DNA from: JANRIG01 sp033765235
GTDB taxonomy: Bacteria > Bacteroidota > Bacteroidia > Cytophagales > UBA9547
Assembly (NCBI GenBank): GCA_033765235.1
Contig: JANRIG010000018.1
Coordinates: 1 to 34,739, forward strand
Direction of reading: 5' to 3'
Length of the DNA stretch: 34,739 bases
The notes beneath the pieces are model-generated. The model did no database searches, was not told the origin of the DNA, and saw only the letters and a program-made list of their open reading frames with translations. Below are positions 1 to 9,900 of the stretch, piece by piece. Each line of letters starts with the position of its first letter. Position 1 is the first letter of the stretch. A program made the translations under genes and the position numbers.

Positions 1-8
1 CTTTCGCC

Positions 9-150
9 CCATCGGGTGGCGATTTGTACAAAATCGTATGACGGGCGGCTTCGCATTCGACCATCATACGATTTTCGAAATTACGGTTTCTCAACACAAC
101 CTAAAATGGTTGGTTTCAAATCCGTAACTTCGCAAATCGCCACCCGTTGG
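9..150. repeat. Large three-armed imperfect palindrome, attC-like
   Basis: Three nested stems are visible. The outer stem pairs 9-26 with 133-150 (18 bp, one T/T mismatch). A side arm pairs 30-41 with 64-75 (12 bp, perfect). A second arm pairs 77-86 with 122-131 (one mismatch) and is capped by a small hairpin (97-101 with 108-112). The right outer end reads GTTGG and the left end CCATC, one base from CCAAC, which resembles the R'/R'' ends of integron attC sites. It could equally be a REP-like element. No integrase gene is present in the window. Confidence 0.6.
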
Positions 151-418
151 CAGCAAGTGTAAAGGACGACCCGACAACAACAAACAGACCGACAGAAAAA
201 CAGAAAAAGTAAACCATTTTGACAGGTGAACACAGACATACAAACGATACAACAAACGGACAACGAGTAAGCCGACACTCATTGCCTACCCTTCTGTGTT
301 TTAATTTTTTTCCCACCGCACAAAATATTTTGAATTGCCACCGCACAAATGGCACATTTTTTGCCAACACACCGACAAGAATGATAACTTTACAAATTGA
401 TAATAACAGACATAAATA
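151..418. other. Non-coding stretch upstream of hsdM
   Basis: No convincing gene is present. The + strand is rich in A and C and reads like decayed intergenic sequence. A 12-base direct repeat, CCACCGCACAAA, occurs at 313-324 and 338-349. The end of the stretch holds the likely hsdM promoter, listed separately. Open frames on the - strand across this stretch are rich in Cys, Phe and Val and match no family I recognise, so I do not call them. Confidence 0.5.
360..392 (+). promoter_or_regulatory. Predicted Bacteroidota-type promoter of the hsd operon
   Basis: TTTG at 360-363 is followed after 21 nt by TAACTTTA at 385-392, one base from the Bacteroidota -7 consensus TAnnTTTG. Transcription would start near 398, leaving a leader of about 20 nt before the hsdM ATG at 419. 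Confidence 0.5.
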
Positions 419-1870
419 ATGTTCGAGCAGACTTTTAAAAATATTGACGATATTCTTCACAAAGACGCTGGTTGCGGCAGTGAATTGGACTATGTCGAAC
501 AAACCTCTTGGATATTGTTTCTCAAATATTTGGATGACTTAGAGAAAGACCGTGCCACTGCAGCCGAACTCACAGGCAAATTATATAATCCTATTATTGA
601 AAAAGAGTATCGATGGAATACATGGGCAGCACCCAAAATAGACAGTGGAAAAATAGATCATAACGCCCTTACAGGTGATGACCTCACTGATTTTGTAAAC
701 AACCAACTCTTTCCATATCTCAAAAAGTTTAAGCAAAGTGCCGATAGTGCTGACACCATTGAATACAAGATTGGCGAAATTTTCAGCGAACTGAAAAACC
801 GCATACAAAGCGGCTACAATTTGCGTGAAGTGATTAACCGCATTGACGAGTTGCGTTTCCGCACCCACGCAGAAAAGCACGAAATGAGCCACCTGTATGA
901 AGACAAAATCAAAAATATGGGTAATGCAGGGCGAAACGGTGGCGAATACTACACACCCCGACCGCTCATTACTACCATTGTAAAAGTGGTTGCCCCAAAA
1001 ATTGGCGACAAAATTTATGACGGTGCATGCGGATCTGCGGGCTTCTTATGCGAAGCCTTTGCATATTTGAAAGACAGCAAATCTCTCTCCACTAAAGAAA
1101 CCGAGATACTGCAAAAACAGACCTTTTACGGAAAAGAGAAAAAATCATTGGCGTATATCATTGGCATTATGAATATGATTTTGCACGGAGTAGAAGCTCC
1201 CAACATCATACACACCAACACACTTGCCGAAAACCTTGCCGACATACAGGAAAAAGATCGCTTTGATGTGGTGTTGGCCAATCCGCCTTTTGGTGGAAAA
1301 GAACGTGCCGAAGTGCAACAAAACTTTCCGATTAAAACAGGCGAAACCGCTTCGCTCTTTTTGCAGCACTTTATTAAAATACTTAAAGCAGGCGGCAAGG
1401 CAGGTGTGGTCATTAAAAACACGTTTTTGAGCAATACCGACAATGCCACCGTTGCCATACGCAAAACCTTGTTGGAAAACTGCAACCTGCATACCGTGTT
1501 GGATTTGCCCGGGGGCACATTTACCGGTGCAGGGGTAAAAACCGTAGTGTTGTTTTTTGAAAAAGGCAAAGCCACGCAAAAGGTTTGGTTTTATCAGTTG
1601 AACCTTGACCGCAATTTGGGCAAAACCAATCCACTCAACGAAAACGACTTGGCGGAATTTGTGGAACTGCAAAAAACCTTTGCCGACAGCGAAAACTCCT
1701 GGACAGTTAATATCAAAGACATTGACCCAAGCACGTTTGATTTAAGCGTAAAGAACCCAAACAAAAAAGAAGAAGCGGCTTTACGCCAACCGCAAGCCAT
1801 TTTGGAAGAAATGAAAGCATTGGATGAAGAAAGTGCGGAAATCCTTAACTCAATTTTGGAACTGATATGA
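419..1870 (+). CDS. hsdM: Type I restriction-modification DNA methyltransferase subunit M
   Basis: This is the modification subunit of a type I system (483 aa). It transfers a methyl group from SAM to adenine and works in the cytoplasm with HsdS (as M2S) and HsdR. The N-terminus has the HsdM helical domain (opening MFEQTFKNIDDILHK). The SAM-binding motif I appears as DGACGSAGF at residues 201-209, slightly different from the usual DPACGTGGF. The catalytic motif IV is NPPF at 288-291. Length is normal for the family. The ATG at 419 fits the family N-terminus and lies just after a good promoter. Its stop overlaps the hsdS start in ATGA, so M and S are probably translationally coupled. Confidence 0.96.
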   Translation: MFEQTFKNIDDILHKDAGCGSELDYVEQTSWILFLKYLDDLEKDRATAAELTGKLYNPIIEKEYRWNTWAAPKIDSGKIDHNALTGDDLTDFVNNQLFPYLKKFKQSADSADTIEYKIGEIFSELKNRIQSGYNLREVINRIDELRFRTHAEKHEMSHLYEDKIKNMGNAGRNGGEYYTPRPLITTIVKVVAPKIGDKIYDGACGSAGFLCEAFAYLKDSKSLSTKETEILQKQTFYGKEKKSLAYIIGIMNMILHGVEAPNIIHTNTLAENLADIQEKDRFDVVLANPPFGGKERAEVQQNFPIKTGETASLFLQHFIKILKAGGKAGVVIKNTFLSNTDNATVAIRKTLLENCNLHTVLDLPGGTFTGAGVKTVVLFFEKGKATQKVWFYQLNLDRNLGKTNPLNENDLAEFVELQKTFADSENSWTVNIKDIDPSTFDLSVKNPNKKEEAALRQPQAILEEMKALDEESAEILNSILELI

Positions 1871-3825
1871 AGCAGGGAAAAATGTCTGAACCAAGATTAT
1901 CAGGATTAAAGGATGGTCAGGATTTAGGAACAAAAAAAATCCTCAAATCCTCCAATCAAACAAATCCTGATTCAGACAATATGAAGCAAGGTTGGGAAAT
2001 AAAGAAGTTGGGGGAAGTTTGCAAAGTTATTGCAGGTCAATCACCAGAAGGAAAATTTTATAATTCCGAAGGAAATGGAATGCCTTTTTATCAAGGTAAA
2101 AAAGAATACGGTGAAAAATACATCGGAGAACCAACTACTTGGACAACTAAAATAACAAAGGAAGCAGAAGCAGGTGATATTCTGATGTCAGTTAGAGCGC
2201 CAGTTGGACCTGTGAATTTTTCAACTCAAAAAATTTGTATTGGACGTGGACTTGCTGCAATTCGTGCAGGAAAAAACATTGACAAAGAATTTCTTTTTAA
2301 CTTTTTGATAAAGCACGAAAATGAAATTATTGGTAATGCAGGTGCTGTTTTTAATTCAATTAATAAAACACAAATTGAAAGTCTTGAAATCCCCCTTCCC
2401 CCTCTCCCCGAGCAACAACGCATCATTTCCATATTAGATGAAGCCTTTGCCGCCATAGCCAAGGCAAAAGCCAATGCCGAACAAAACCTCAAAAACGCAA
2501 AAGAATTGTTTGAAAGCTATTTGCAGGGAGTGTTTGAGAATGGGGATTGGGAAACGAAAACTATTCAAGAAATTACTAAGGTTGTAAATGGTTATGCATT
2601 TGCAAGCAATGATTTCAAACCGACAAACACTGTTAAATCAGTAAAAATCACAAATGTTGGTGTAAAAGAATTTGTTGAAGAAGCGGACAACTATCTGCCT
2701 GAAAAATTCAAGGAAACTTTAAAAGATTTTCAGGTAAAAGAAGGGAATATCGTAATTGCATTAACAAGGACAATCATTTCGGCAGGACTAAAAGTTGCAG
2801 TTGTTCCAGCGAGTTATGATGGAGCACTAGTAAATCAGCGAGTAGCTGCATTAGTACCGAATGAAAAGTTAGTTAACCAGAACTTCTTGTATTTCTATTT
2901 GACTACAAGTGGTGTGGCTAAATATGTTTTGGAACACGTTAATACTTTGATGCAACCAAATCTTTCCATTAATGATTTGAAAAATATGCCTGTTCCTTGT
3001 CCACCACTCAAAGACCAACAAACCATCGTGAGCCAATTAGATGCCCTGCGAGCCGAAACACAAAAGCTGGAAGCAGTGTATCAACAAAAAATAGCCGATT
3101 TGGAAGAACTGAAAAAATCTATCTTGCAAAAAGCATTTGCGGGTGAGTTGAAAACATCTGCCACAGCGAGTGTATCTGTTAACAAAGTTATTCCATTGCA
3201 AAAAGTAGAGGGGATTAGTGCTACAGATTTACAGGCAGGCATTACAGCAATTGCATTGCAAAAACATTCAAAACTTAATAAACAGGATTCATTCGGACAT
3301 GTGAAAGTAGAAAAAATTATACATTTAGCTGAGTATATTTTAAGTATAGATATGGAAAGAAATCCAGTAAAGGATGCTGCGGGACCTAATGATTTCCCAC
3401 ACGCAAAAAAAGTAGAATCAAGAGCAGCAAAAGCAGGATATTATGCGGTCACCAAAAGGATGCTAGACCAGGAAACTGCTTACGCATTTACTCCAGGTCC
3501 GTCTATTAACTTATTAATTCAAAAAACCCAATATTGTTTAGGAGAACGAAACGAAGTCTTGTCGCAGCTTTTAAAATTGGTGGTTCCTATGAAAACGCAG
3601 CAAGCTGAAATAGTGGCTACTGTTTACGCTGCATGGAATAACCTCATACTAAAAGGGGATGCATTTACCGATGAAGATATTGTAATTGAAGCAAGAGAAA
3701 ACTGGCATAAAAAGAAATTAAGCATTCAAAGAGATAAGTTCTTCAAAGCACTTGATTGGATGAGAAAAAATGAACTTCTGATACCTAGGGGCAATGGTAA
3801 AATTGTAAAAGTAAAATCAACTTAA
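1867..3825 (+). CDS. hsdS: Type I restriction-modification specificity subunit S with unusual N- and C-terminal additions
   Basis: HsdS chooses the DNA target for the M and R subunits. Two target-recognition domains are visible, at about residues 45-175 and 225-375. Each is followed by a coiled-coil spacer, starting PLPEQQRI near 180 and PLKDQQTI near 380. At 652 aa it is much longer than the usual 400-450 aa. Residues 430-652 form a helical extension ending in a basic region that could be a winged helix; I do not know its function. Residues 1-38 are also odd: the usual HsdS beginning is M39 (MKQGWEIKKLG, base 1981), and the 114 bases before it hold a palindromic repeat in frame. Translation may start at 1867 (ATGA overlap with hsdM) or at 1981. 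Confidence 0.93.
   Translation: MKQGKMSEPRLSGLKDGQDLGTKKILKSSNQTNPDSDNMKQGWEIKKLGEVCKVIAGQSPEGKFYNSEGNGMPFYQGKKEYGEKYIGEPTTWTTKITKEAEAGDILMSVRAPVGPVNFSTQKICIGRGLAAIRAGKNIDKEFLFNFLIKHENEIIGNAGAVFNSINKTQIESLEIPLPPLPEQQRIISILDEAFAAIAKAKANAEQNLKNAKELFESYLQGVFENGDWETKTIQEITKVVNGYAFASNDFKPTNTVKSVKITNVGVKEFVEEADNYLPEKFKETLKDFQVKEGNIVIALTRTIISAGLKVAVVPASYDGALVNQRVAALVPNEKLVNQNFLYFYLTTSGVAKYVLEHVNTLMQPNLSINDLKNMPVPCPPLKDQQTIVSQLDALRAETQKLEAVYQQKIADLEELKKSILQKAFAGELKTSATASVSVNKVIPLQKVEGISATDLQAGITAIALQKHSKLNKQDSFGHVKVEKIIHLAEYILSIDMERNPVKDAAGPNDFPHAKKVESRAAKAGYYAVTKRMLDQETAYAFTPGPSINLLIQKTQYCLGERNEVLSQLLKLVVPMKTQQAEIVATVYAAWNNLILKGDAFTDEDIVIEARENWHKKKLSIQRDKFFKALDWMRKNELLIPRGNGKIVKVKST
1881..1980. repeat. 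GGATT-rich palindromic repeat lying in frame inside the hsdS start region
   Basis: The ends of this segment are imperfect inverted repeats: TGTCTGAACCAAGATT near 1883 against AATCCTGATTCAGACA ending at 1978. Internally it repeats GGATT on the left and AATCC on the right. It is flanked by near-identical copies of ATGAAGCARGG at 1867 and 1981, 114 bases apart (38 codons). It looks like a small intergenic palindromic element that has become part of the reading frame. Confidence 0.6.
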
Positions 3826-4404
3826 GTGAGCGATACAGGGAAAGATACAGAAGGTTTTATCCCCACCCATGGTGGTTACCGCAATCTGTTTAGTTATCAG
3901 AAAGCGGAAATCATCTATGATGGTACTGTATATTTTACCAATCGCTTTTTTAATAAATATGACCGTACGGTGGGTCAAATGGTGCAAGCCGCGCGTAGTG
4001 GGAAACAAAACATAGCAGAAGGCAGTATGGCATCGGCTACTTCAAAAGAAACCGAAATAAAACTCACCAACGTGGCTCGTGCAAGCCTGGAAGAATTGCA
4101 GATAGATTATGAAGATTTTCTGCGTACACAGAAACTACCCATTTGGGAAAAAGATCACAAGCTGGTTGCCCGCTTAAGAGAGCTAAATAAAAGTGTACCC
4201 AACCCCACTTATCAAACTTTCCAAAAAGCCATTGAGCATGACAGCCCGGAGATTTGTGCAAATACAATGATAACTCTAATTAAGATTTGCACTTATCTGC
4301 TGAAACAGCAGATAAAACAATTAGAAACTGCTTTTATCAAAGAAGGCGGCTTAAGAGAAAGAATGACAAAAGTTAGAATAGACGAGAGAAATAGAAAGAA
4401 GTAA
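3826..4404 (+). CDS. Four-helix-bundle protein within the type I R-M operon
   Basis: This 192-aa protein resembles the four-helix-bundle family related to the S23 intervening-sequence proteins, with the family signature SGKQNIAEG at residues 58-66 and a longer helical C-terminus (the 'four helix bundle suffix' type, as I recall it). It has no visible catalytic motif. Its start is a GTG immediately after the hsdS stop codon, with no spacer, which suggests translation by ribosomes finishing hsdS. hsdR follows 83 nt later. The position between hsdS and hsdR points to a helper role in the restriction complex, but that is inference. Avd proteins of diversity-generating retroelements share this fold, but no reverse transcriptase is present. 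Confidence 0.8.
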   Translation: MSDTGKDTEGFIPTHGGYRNLFSYQKAEIIYDGTVYFTNRFFNKYDRTVGQMVQAARSGKQNIAEGSMASATSKETEIKLTNVARASLEELQIDYEDFLRTQKLPIWEKDHKLVARLRELNKSVPNPTYQTFQKAIEHDSPEICANTMITLIKICTYLLKQQIKQLETAFIKEGGLRERMTKVRIDERNRKK

Positions 4405-4409
4405 TTTAA

Positions 4410-4463
4410 GTGGGACACTTGTGACCTCGTGGGACGCTGTCGCCCGAGTCGCACAAGTCCCAC
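4410..4463. repeat. Imperfect hairpin between the four-helix gene and hsdR
   Basis: GTGGGACACTTGTG (4410-4423) pairs with CACAAGTCCCAC (4452-4463), leaving two bulged bases. An inner stem pairs CTCG/CGAG and flanking G/C bases around a CTGT loop. There is no T-run after it on the + strand, so a simple terminator is unlikely. It may be a REP-like element or an RNA structure that sets hsdR expression relative to hsdMS. Confidence 0.55.
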
Positions 4464-4487
4464 GAAATATAGAATTGAAGAAAAACC

Positions 4488-6818
4488 ATGAACGAAGCAG
4501 AAACAAGAGCAGAACTCATAGACCCCAGGCTAAAGGCTTGTGGTTGGGGCGTTGTGGAAGGCTCTAAAATCCTTCGTGAATACAACATAACAGCAGGTAA
4601 AATTCAAACAGGCGGTGGCAGGGGTAAAAGAGAAATTGCCGATTATGTGTTGGTTTACAAAGGCATCAAATTGGCAGTGGTAGAAGCCAAAAGTGATGAG
4701 TTGGAAGTCGGTGAAGGCGTAATGCAAGCCAAGAAATATGCAGAGAAACTAAAATTAGAAACCACATACAGCAGCAACGGAAAAGCCATTTACCAAATCT
4801 GTATGAAAACAGGCGAAGAAAGTTTGGTAACAGATTTTTTAAGACCTGACGAACTTTGGAATAAAACCTTTGCCGAGCAAAACGATTGGAGAGAAAAATT
4901 TGCCAATATTCCGTTTGAAGACAAAAGCGGAAGTTGGCAGTTAAGATACTATCAGGAAATAGCCGTTCAACGAACCGTTGAAGCCATTGCCAACAGAAGC
5001 GAAAGAATTTTACTCACCCTTGCCACAGGAACAGGAAAAACGGCAATTGCTTTTCAAATAGCTTGGAAACTTTTTCAAACCCGTTGGAACTTAAAACGAG
5101 ACGGCAACCGTAGACCAAGAATTTTATTTTTAGCAGATAGAAACGTATTAGCCGACCAAGCCTACAATTCATTTTCGGCATTTCCCGAAGATGCTTTGGT
5201 GCGGATAAAACCCAATGAAATAAAGAAAAGCGGAAAAGTACCAACCAATGGCAGCATTTTCTTTACCATTTTTCAAACTTTTATGAGTGGCACGGATGCA
5301 GAAGGAAAACCTGCACCCTACTTTGGCGAATATCCTACCGACTATTTTGATTTCATCATCATTGACGAGTGCCACCGTGGCGGAGCAAATGACGAAAGTA
5401 ATTGGAGAAGCATTTTAGAATATTTCAGTCCGGCAGTGCAATTAGGTTTAACAGCCACACCCAAGCGAAAAGACAATGTAGACACTTACAAATATTTTGG
5501 CGAACCTGTTTACATCTATTCGCTGAAAGAAGGTATCAATGACGGTTTCTTAACGCCATTCAAAGTAAAACGCATCAAAACCACCTTGGACGATTACCGC
5601 TACGCTTCTGATGATACGATTGTAGAAGGAGAAATTGAAGAAGGCAAACTGTATGAAGAAAAAGACTTTAACCGCACCATTGAAATTGTAGAACGTGAAG
5701 CCAAGCGGGTAAACATATTTTTAGATGAAGCCAACCAAAACGAAAAGGCAATTATCTTTTGTGCCAATCAAGCACACGCAGCATTGATAAGAGATTTGGT
5801 AAACCAAAACGCCAAAAACAAAGACCCTTTTTATTGCGTTCGTGTTACCGCCAATGACGGAGAAGAAGGCGAAAGACTGTTAAGAGAATTTCAGGACAAC
5901 GAAAAAATAATTCCAACCATTCTGACTACTTCGCAAAAACTCTCCACAGGAGTGGATGCAAGGAACATTCGTAACATTGTGTTGCTTCGACCAGTAAATT
6001 CAATGATTGAGTTCAAACAAATCGTTGGACGAGGTACACGTATGTTTGACGGCAAGGAGTTTTTTAGCATTTATGACTTTGTAGATGCTTACAAGCATTT
6101 TTCAGACCCCGAATGGGACGGAGAACCGTTGGAAGAAGAACCAAATGTAATTAAGGAGCCAAAGGCTGAATACACATCAACCCCGAAAGTTATCGGGGCA
6201 AAAGATCCGACTGAAGCAGAACGCAAGCAGAAAATCAAAATCAAACTTCGCAACGGAAAAGAAAGAGAAATACAATCCATGATTTCTACTTCATTTTGGA
6301 GTGCGGAAGGCAAACCCATTTCATCAGAAGAATTTTTGAATAATCTGTTTGGAGAGTTACCTAAACTCTTCAAAGACGAAGAAGAATTGAGAAAACTTTG
6401 GAGCAATCCAATTACCCGAAAAGTTTTGATGGAGAATTTGGAATCAGCAGGTTTCCCGAAAGACGATTTACTGACTTTACAAAAGTTGGTAGATATGGAA
6501 AAAAGCGACTTGTATGATGTGCTGGAATACGTTTTCAATGGCGACTATATCGCAATGACAAGAGAAGCGAGAGCCAAAGCAGCCGAAGCGACAATTTTTG
6601 CTTTACTCAACGACAAACAAAAAGAGTTTATCACTTTCGTTTTGAGCAAATACATTGAAACAGGCGTGGACGAACTCGACCAAGAGAAACTACCAATCTT
6701 GCTGACAAACAAGTATCAATCATTGGAAGACGCAAAAGAAATTTTGGGAGACGTTGCAAACATCAGCCGACTGTTTATAGAATTTCAAGAACATCTTTAC
6801 AAACAGAAAGCAGCGTAA
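4488..6818 (+). CDS. hsdR: Type I restriction enzyme R subunit (EcoEI-like)
   Basis: HsdR is the motor and nuclease that translocates and cuts unmodified DNA. The N-terminal nuclease domain shows D52 and E66-A67-K68, fitting a PD-(D/E)xK site. The helicase core has Walker A ATGTGKT (179-185), the DEAD-box motif DECH (293-296) and TATPKR (322-327). The remainder resembles the C-terminal domain of EcoEI-type R proteins. At 776 aa it has the short EcoEI-type length, not the roughly 1000-1170 aa of EcoKI or EcoR124I. It lies 83 nt after the four-helix gene and completes the M-S-R set. All motifs are intact, so the system looks functional. Confidence 0.95.
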   Translation: MNEAETRAELIDPRLKACGWGVVEGSKILREYNITAGKIQTGGGRGKREIADYVLVYKGIKLAVVEAKSDELEVGEGVMQAKKYAEKLKLETTYSSNGKAIYQICMKTGEESLVTDFLRPDELWNKTFAEQNDWREKFANIPFEDKSGSWQLRYYQEIAVQRTVEAIANRSERILLTLATGTGKTAIAFQIAWKLFQTRWNLKRDGNRRPRILFLADRNVLADQAYNSFSAFPEDALVRIKPNEIKKSGKVPTNGSIFFTIFQTFMSGTDAEGKPAPYFGEYPTDYFDFIIIDECHRGGANDESNWRSILEYFSPAVQLGLTATPKRKDNVDTYKYFGEPVYIYSLKEGINDGFLTPFKVKRIKTTLDDYRYASDDTIVEGEIEEGKLYEEKDFNRTIEIVEREAKRVNIFLDEANQNEKAIIFCANQAHAALIRDLVNQNAKNKDPFYCVRVTANDGEEGERLLREFQDNEKIIPTILTTSQKLSTGVDARNIRNIVLLRPVNSMIEFKQIVGRGTRMFDGKEFFSIYDFVDAYKHFSDPEWDGEPLEEEPNVIKEPKAEYTSTPKVIGAKDPTEAERKQKIKIKLRNGKEREIQSMISTSFWSAEGKPISSEEFLNNLFGELPKLFKDEEELRKLWSNPITRKVLMENLESAGFPKDDLLTLQKLVDMEKSDLYDVLEYVFNGDYIAMTREARAKAAEATIFALLNDKQKEFITFVLSKYIETGVDELDQEKLPILLTNKYQSLEDAKEILGDVANISRLFIEFQEHLYKQKAA

Positions 6819-6947
6819 TGACAGGACAACAAAGACACACGAGCCAACGCTCAAAAACCAAAAGAGCCATTTTTTTGCCAACGCTCTGACACCGTTCCGA
6901 CCGAAAAACTTATCTTTACCGACTGAAAATAAAAATTTAATTTGTAG
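6819..6947. other. Junction between hsdR and the type IIG gene
   Basis: This spacer carries the 10-base direct repeat GCCAACGCTC at 6843-6852 and 6877-6886, and a weak hairpin, AGAGC with GCTCT, around a T-run. TATCTTTA at 6911-6918 resembles the Bacteroidota -7 box, but I see no matching TTTG upstream, so a separate promoter for the next gene is only possible. Confidence 0.35.
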
Positions 6948-9900
6948 ATGATTTTAAAAGAATTGAAACCAAGAAAGGCACTGAACAAAGCCTTTTTAAA
7001 AGTAAAACCGAACAGGACTGAAATTGAAGGTTTCAAGGCCAATCTCATTACTTTACTTGACAGGACAAATGACACGGAAAGCGAAGAGTTTCATAAAAAC
7101 TTGGTTTCCGATTTTCTCAAAGACACTTACTACAAGCAAAACCATTTTATAAATACCAAAGGTCGAAACGACCTTGTTATTCATAACGGACAAAATGCAA
7201 ACTCGACAGTTGGCGTAATTCTCGAAGCTAAAAAGCCGACCAACAAAGCAGAGATGATTACCACCAAAAAACTGAATGCAAAAGCATTTCAGGAATTGGT
7301 TTTGTATTACTTACGAGAGAGAATTACACAAAAAAATCTTGAAGTAAAACATTTGGTGGCGACCAACATCAATGAATGGTTCATTTTTGACGCTACCCTA
7401 TTCGACAGACTTTTTGCTCAAAACAAAAATCTTGTAAAGCAATTCAACGACTTTGAAGGCGGACGTTTGGCAGACACCAAAACCGATTTTTTCTACAAAC
7501 AAATTGCCGAGCCGTTTATTGACAGCATCACTTCTGAAATTGAATTTACTTACTTCAACATTCAGGACTTTCAAAAACCGTTACGCAATAGCGACAAAGC
7601 AGACGATAATTCGCTGATTGCTTTATTCAAATTGTTGTCGCCAGAGCATCTTTTAAAACTTCCATTCACCAACGACAGCAACAGCCTTGACAAACGCTTT
7701 TACAGCGAGTTGTTGCACATTATAGGCTTGACCGAAACCAAAGAAGGAAGTAAAAAACTGATTGAACGAAACAAAGCAGGTGAACTACACACGGGAACAA
7801 TCCTTGAAGATGCAATCATTCAGCTTGACAGCTTAGACAAATTAAGCCGATTGGAAAAACCAAACCAATTCGGCAACACACAACAGGAACGACTTTTTAA
7901 TGTTGCTCTTGAACTTTCCATCACTTGGATAAACCGCATTTTGTTTTTGAAGTTGCTGGAAGCACAACTCATCACCTATCATAAAGGCGACAAATCTTTT
8001 TCGTTTCTTAACCTTGACAAAATCAAGAACTATGACGACCTGAACAGCTTGTTTTTTCAGGTGTTGGCACGCGAGTATAACGAGCGAAACGAAGATGTAA
8101 AAAAGGCGTTTGAAAAAACTCCTTATCTCAATTCTTCACTTTTCGAGCCGACAGATATTGAGCAGGTTACTTTGTTTATCAGCAATCTGAAAGACGATAA
8201 AACCATCCCGATTTTTTCGCAAACCGTGCTGAAAGACCAGCAAGGCAAAAAACGGACAGGCAGCATTTCCACGCTTCAATATTTGTTTGAGTTTTTAGAT
8301 GCTTACGACTTTGGAGCAGAAGGCGGAGAAGAAATTCAGGAAGACAACAAAACGCTGATTAACGCTTCGGTTCTCGGATTGATTTTCGAGAAAATAAACG
8401 GTTACAAAGACGGCTCCTTTTTCACTCCGGGTTTCATCACTATGTATATGTGCCGTGAAACCATTCGCAAAGCAGTAGTGCAGAAATTCGACCAGGATTT
8501 TCCTGATTATGGGATTAACAAGATAGAGGATATTTATGACTTGATTCCGAAAAAGATTTCGAAAAAGAAAGCGAATGAAATCATAAACAGTATTAAAATA
8601 TGCGACCCTGCGGTGGGTTCGGGGCATTTTTTGGTGTCGGCTCTCAATGAAATGATTGCTGTAAAGAATGATTTGAAGATTTTGGAAGACCGAGATGGAA
8701 AGTCTTTGCATCGCTACGAAGTGGAAGTGGTAAATGATGAATTGATTGTAACAGACGAAGAAGGCGAACTTTTTGAATACAACCCAAGCAACAAAGAAAG
8801 TCAGCGAATACAAGAAACCCTTTTCCACGAAAAGCAGACCCTGATTGAAAATTGCCTCTTCGGAGTGGACATCAATACCAATTCCGTAAAAATTTGCCGC
8901 TTGCGATTATGGATTGAACTTTTGAAAAACGCCTATTACAAAAACGCTACCGAACTTGAAACACTTCCAAACATCGACATCAATATTAAATGCGGAAATT
9001 CATTAGTTAGCCGTTTTGCCATTGATGCAGATTTGAGCCAAGCTCTTAAAAAAAGTAAGTGGTCAATAGACAGCTACCGAATAGCAGTTGACACGTACCG
9101 AAATGCTGAAAGCAAAGAACAGAAAAGAGAAATGGAACGACTGATTGCCGACATTAAATCAGATTTCAGAGCTGAGATAAGTAAAAACGACCCAAAACTA
9201 GCAAAACTCTACAAGCTAAATGGAGAGCTAACGGTACTAACCACCCAGCAAAGTATTTTTGGGATGACAGATAAAGAAAAAATAAGCTGGAACAAGCAAG
9301 TAGAAAAACTAACCGCAGAAATTAAAAATTTAGAAACAGAAATAGAAGCAATAAAAGCCAACAAGATTTTTGAAAATGCTTTTGAATGGCGTTTTGAATT
9401 TCCCGAAGTGCTGAATGATGATGGCGATTTTGTGGGCTTTGATGTGGTAATTGGAAACCCGCCTTATGGCGTTAAACCAAATGAAATAGGCAAAGAATAC
9501 TTTAACTCTTTGTATTCTGCAACTGACGATATTTATACATTGTTCATTGAACTTGGGCTTAAAATTATCAGTGAAAATTCAAACATCAGTTTTATAAACC
9601 CAATTACTTGGCTTACGGGTTCTAAGTATAAAAACACAAGAAATCTGTTTACTGGCAAAAACTCTTTGGTTAAGGCAATAAATCTTCCCTACGATATTTT
9701 TGCTGATGCATATGTAGATACAGGAATTTACTTTTTCCAAAAAAAGACAATTGAGAAATCTTCTGTTTATGAATTTAATCCAAAGGATAAAATACAAATT
9801 GAAGATTTGCTGAACATAGAGTTCAAAGCTCTCGACAGAAAAGTTTGGACAGCAAAACCTGACTTAAAAATTAATCTAAATGAGTCTGACAACTCTATTT

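Noticed and set aside
116..502. A 128-codon open frame on the - strand over the hsdM upstream region
   Set aside because: It overlaps the true hsdM start, contains half of the large palindrome, and gives a Cys/Phe/Val-rich product matching no family.
3826..4404. Diversity-generating retroelement (Avd-like protein)
   Set aside because: There is no reverse transcriptase or template/variable repeat pair around it.
8295..8828. A 177-codon open frame opposite the type IIG gene
   Set aside because: It is antisense to the conserved methylase core and matches no family.
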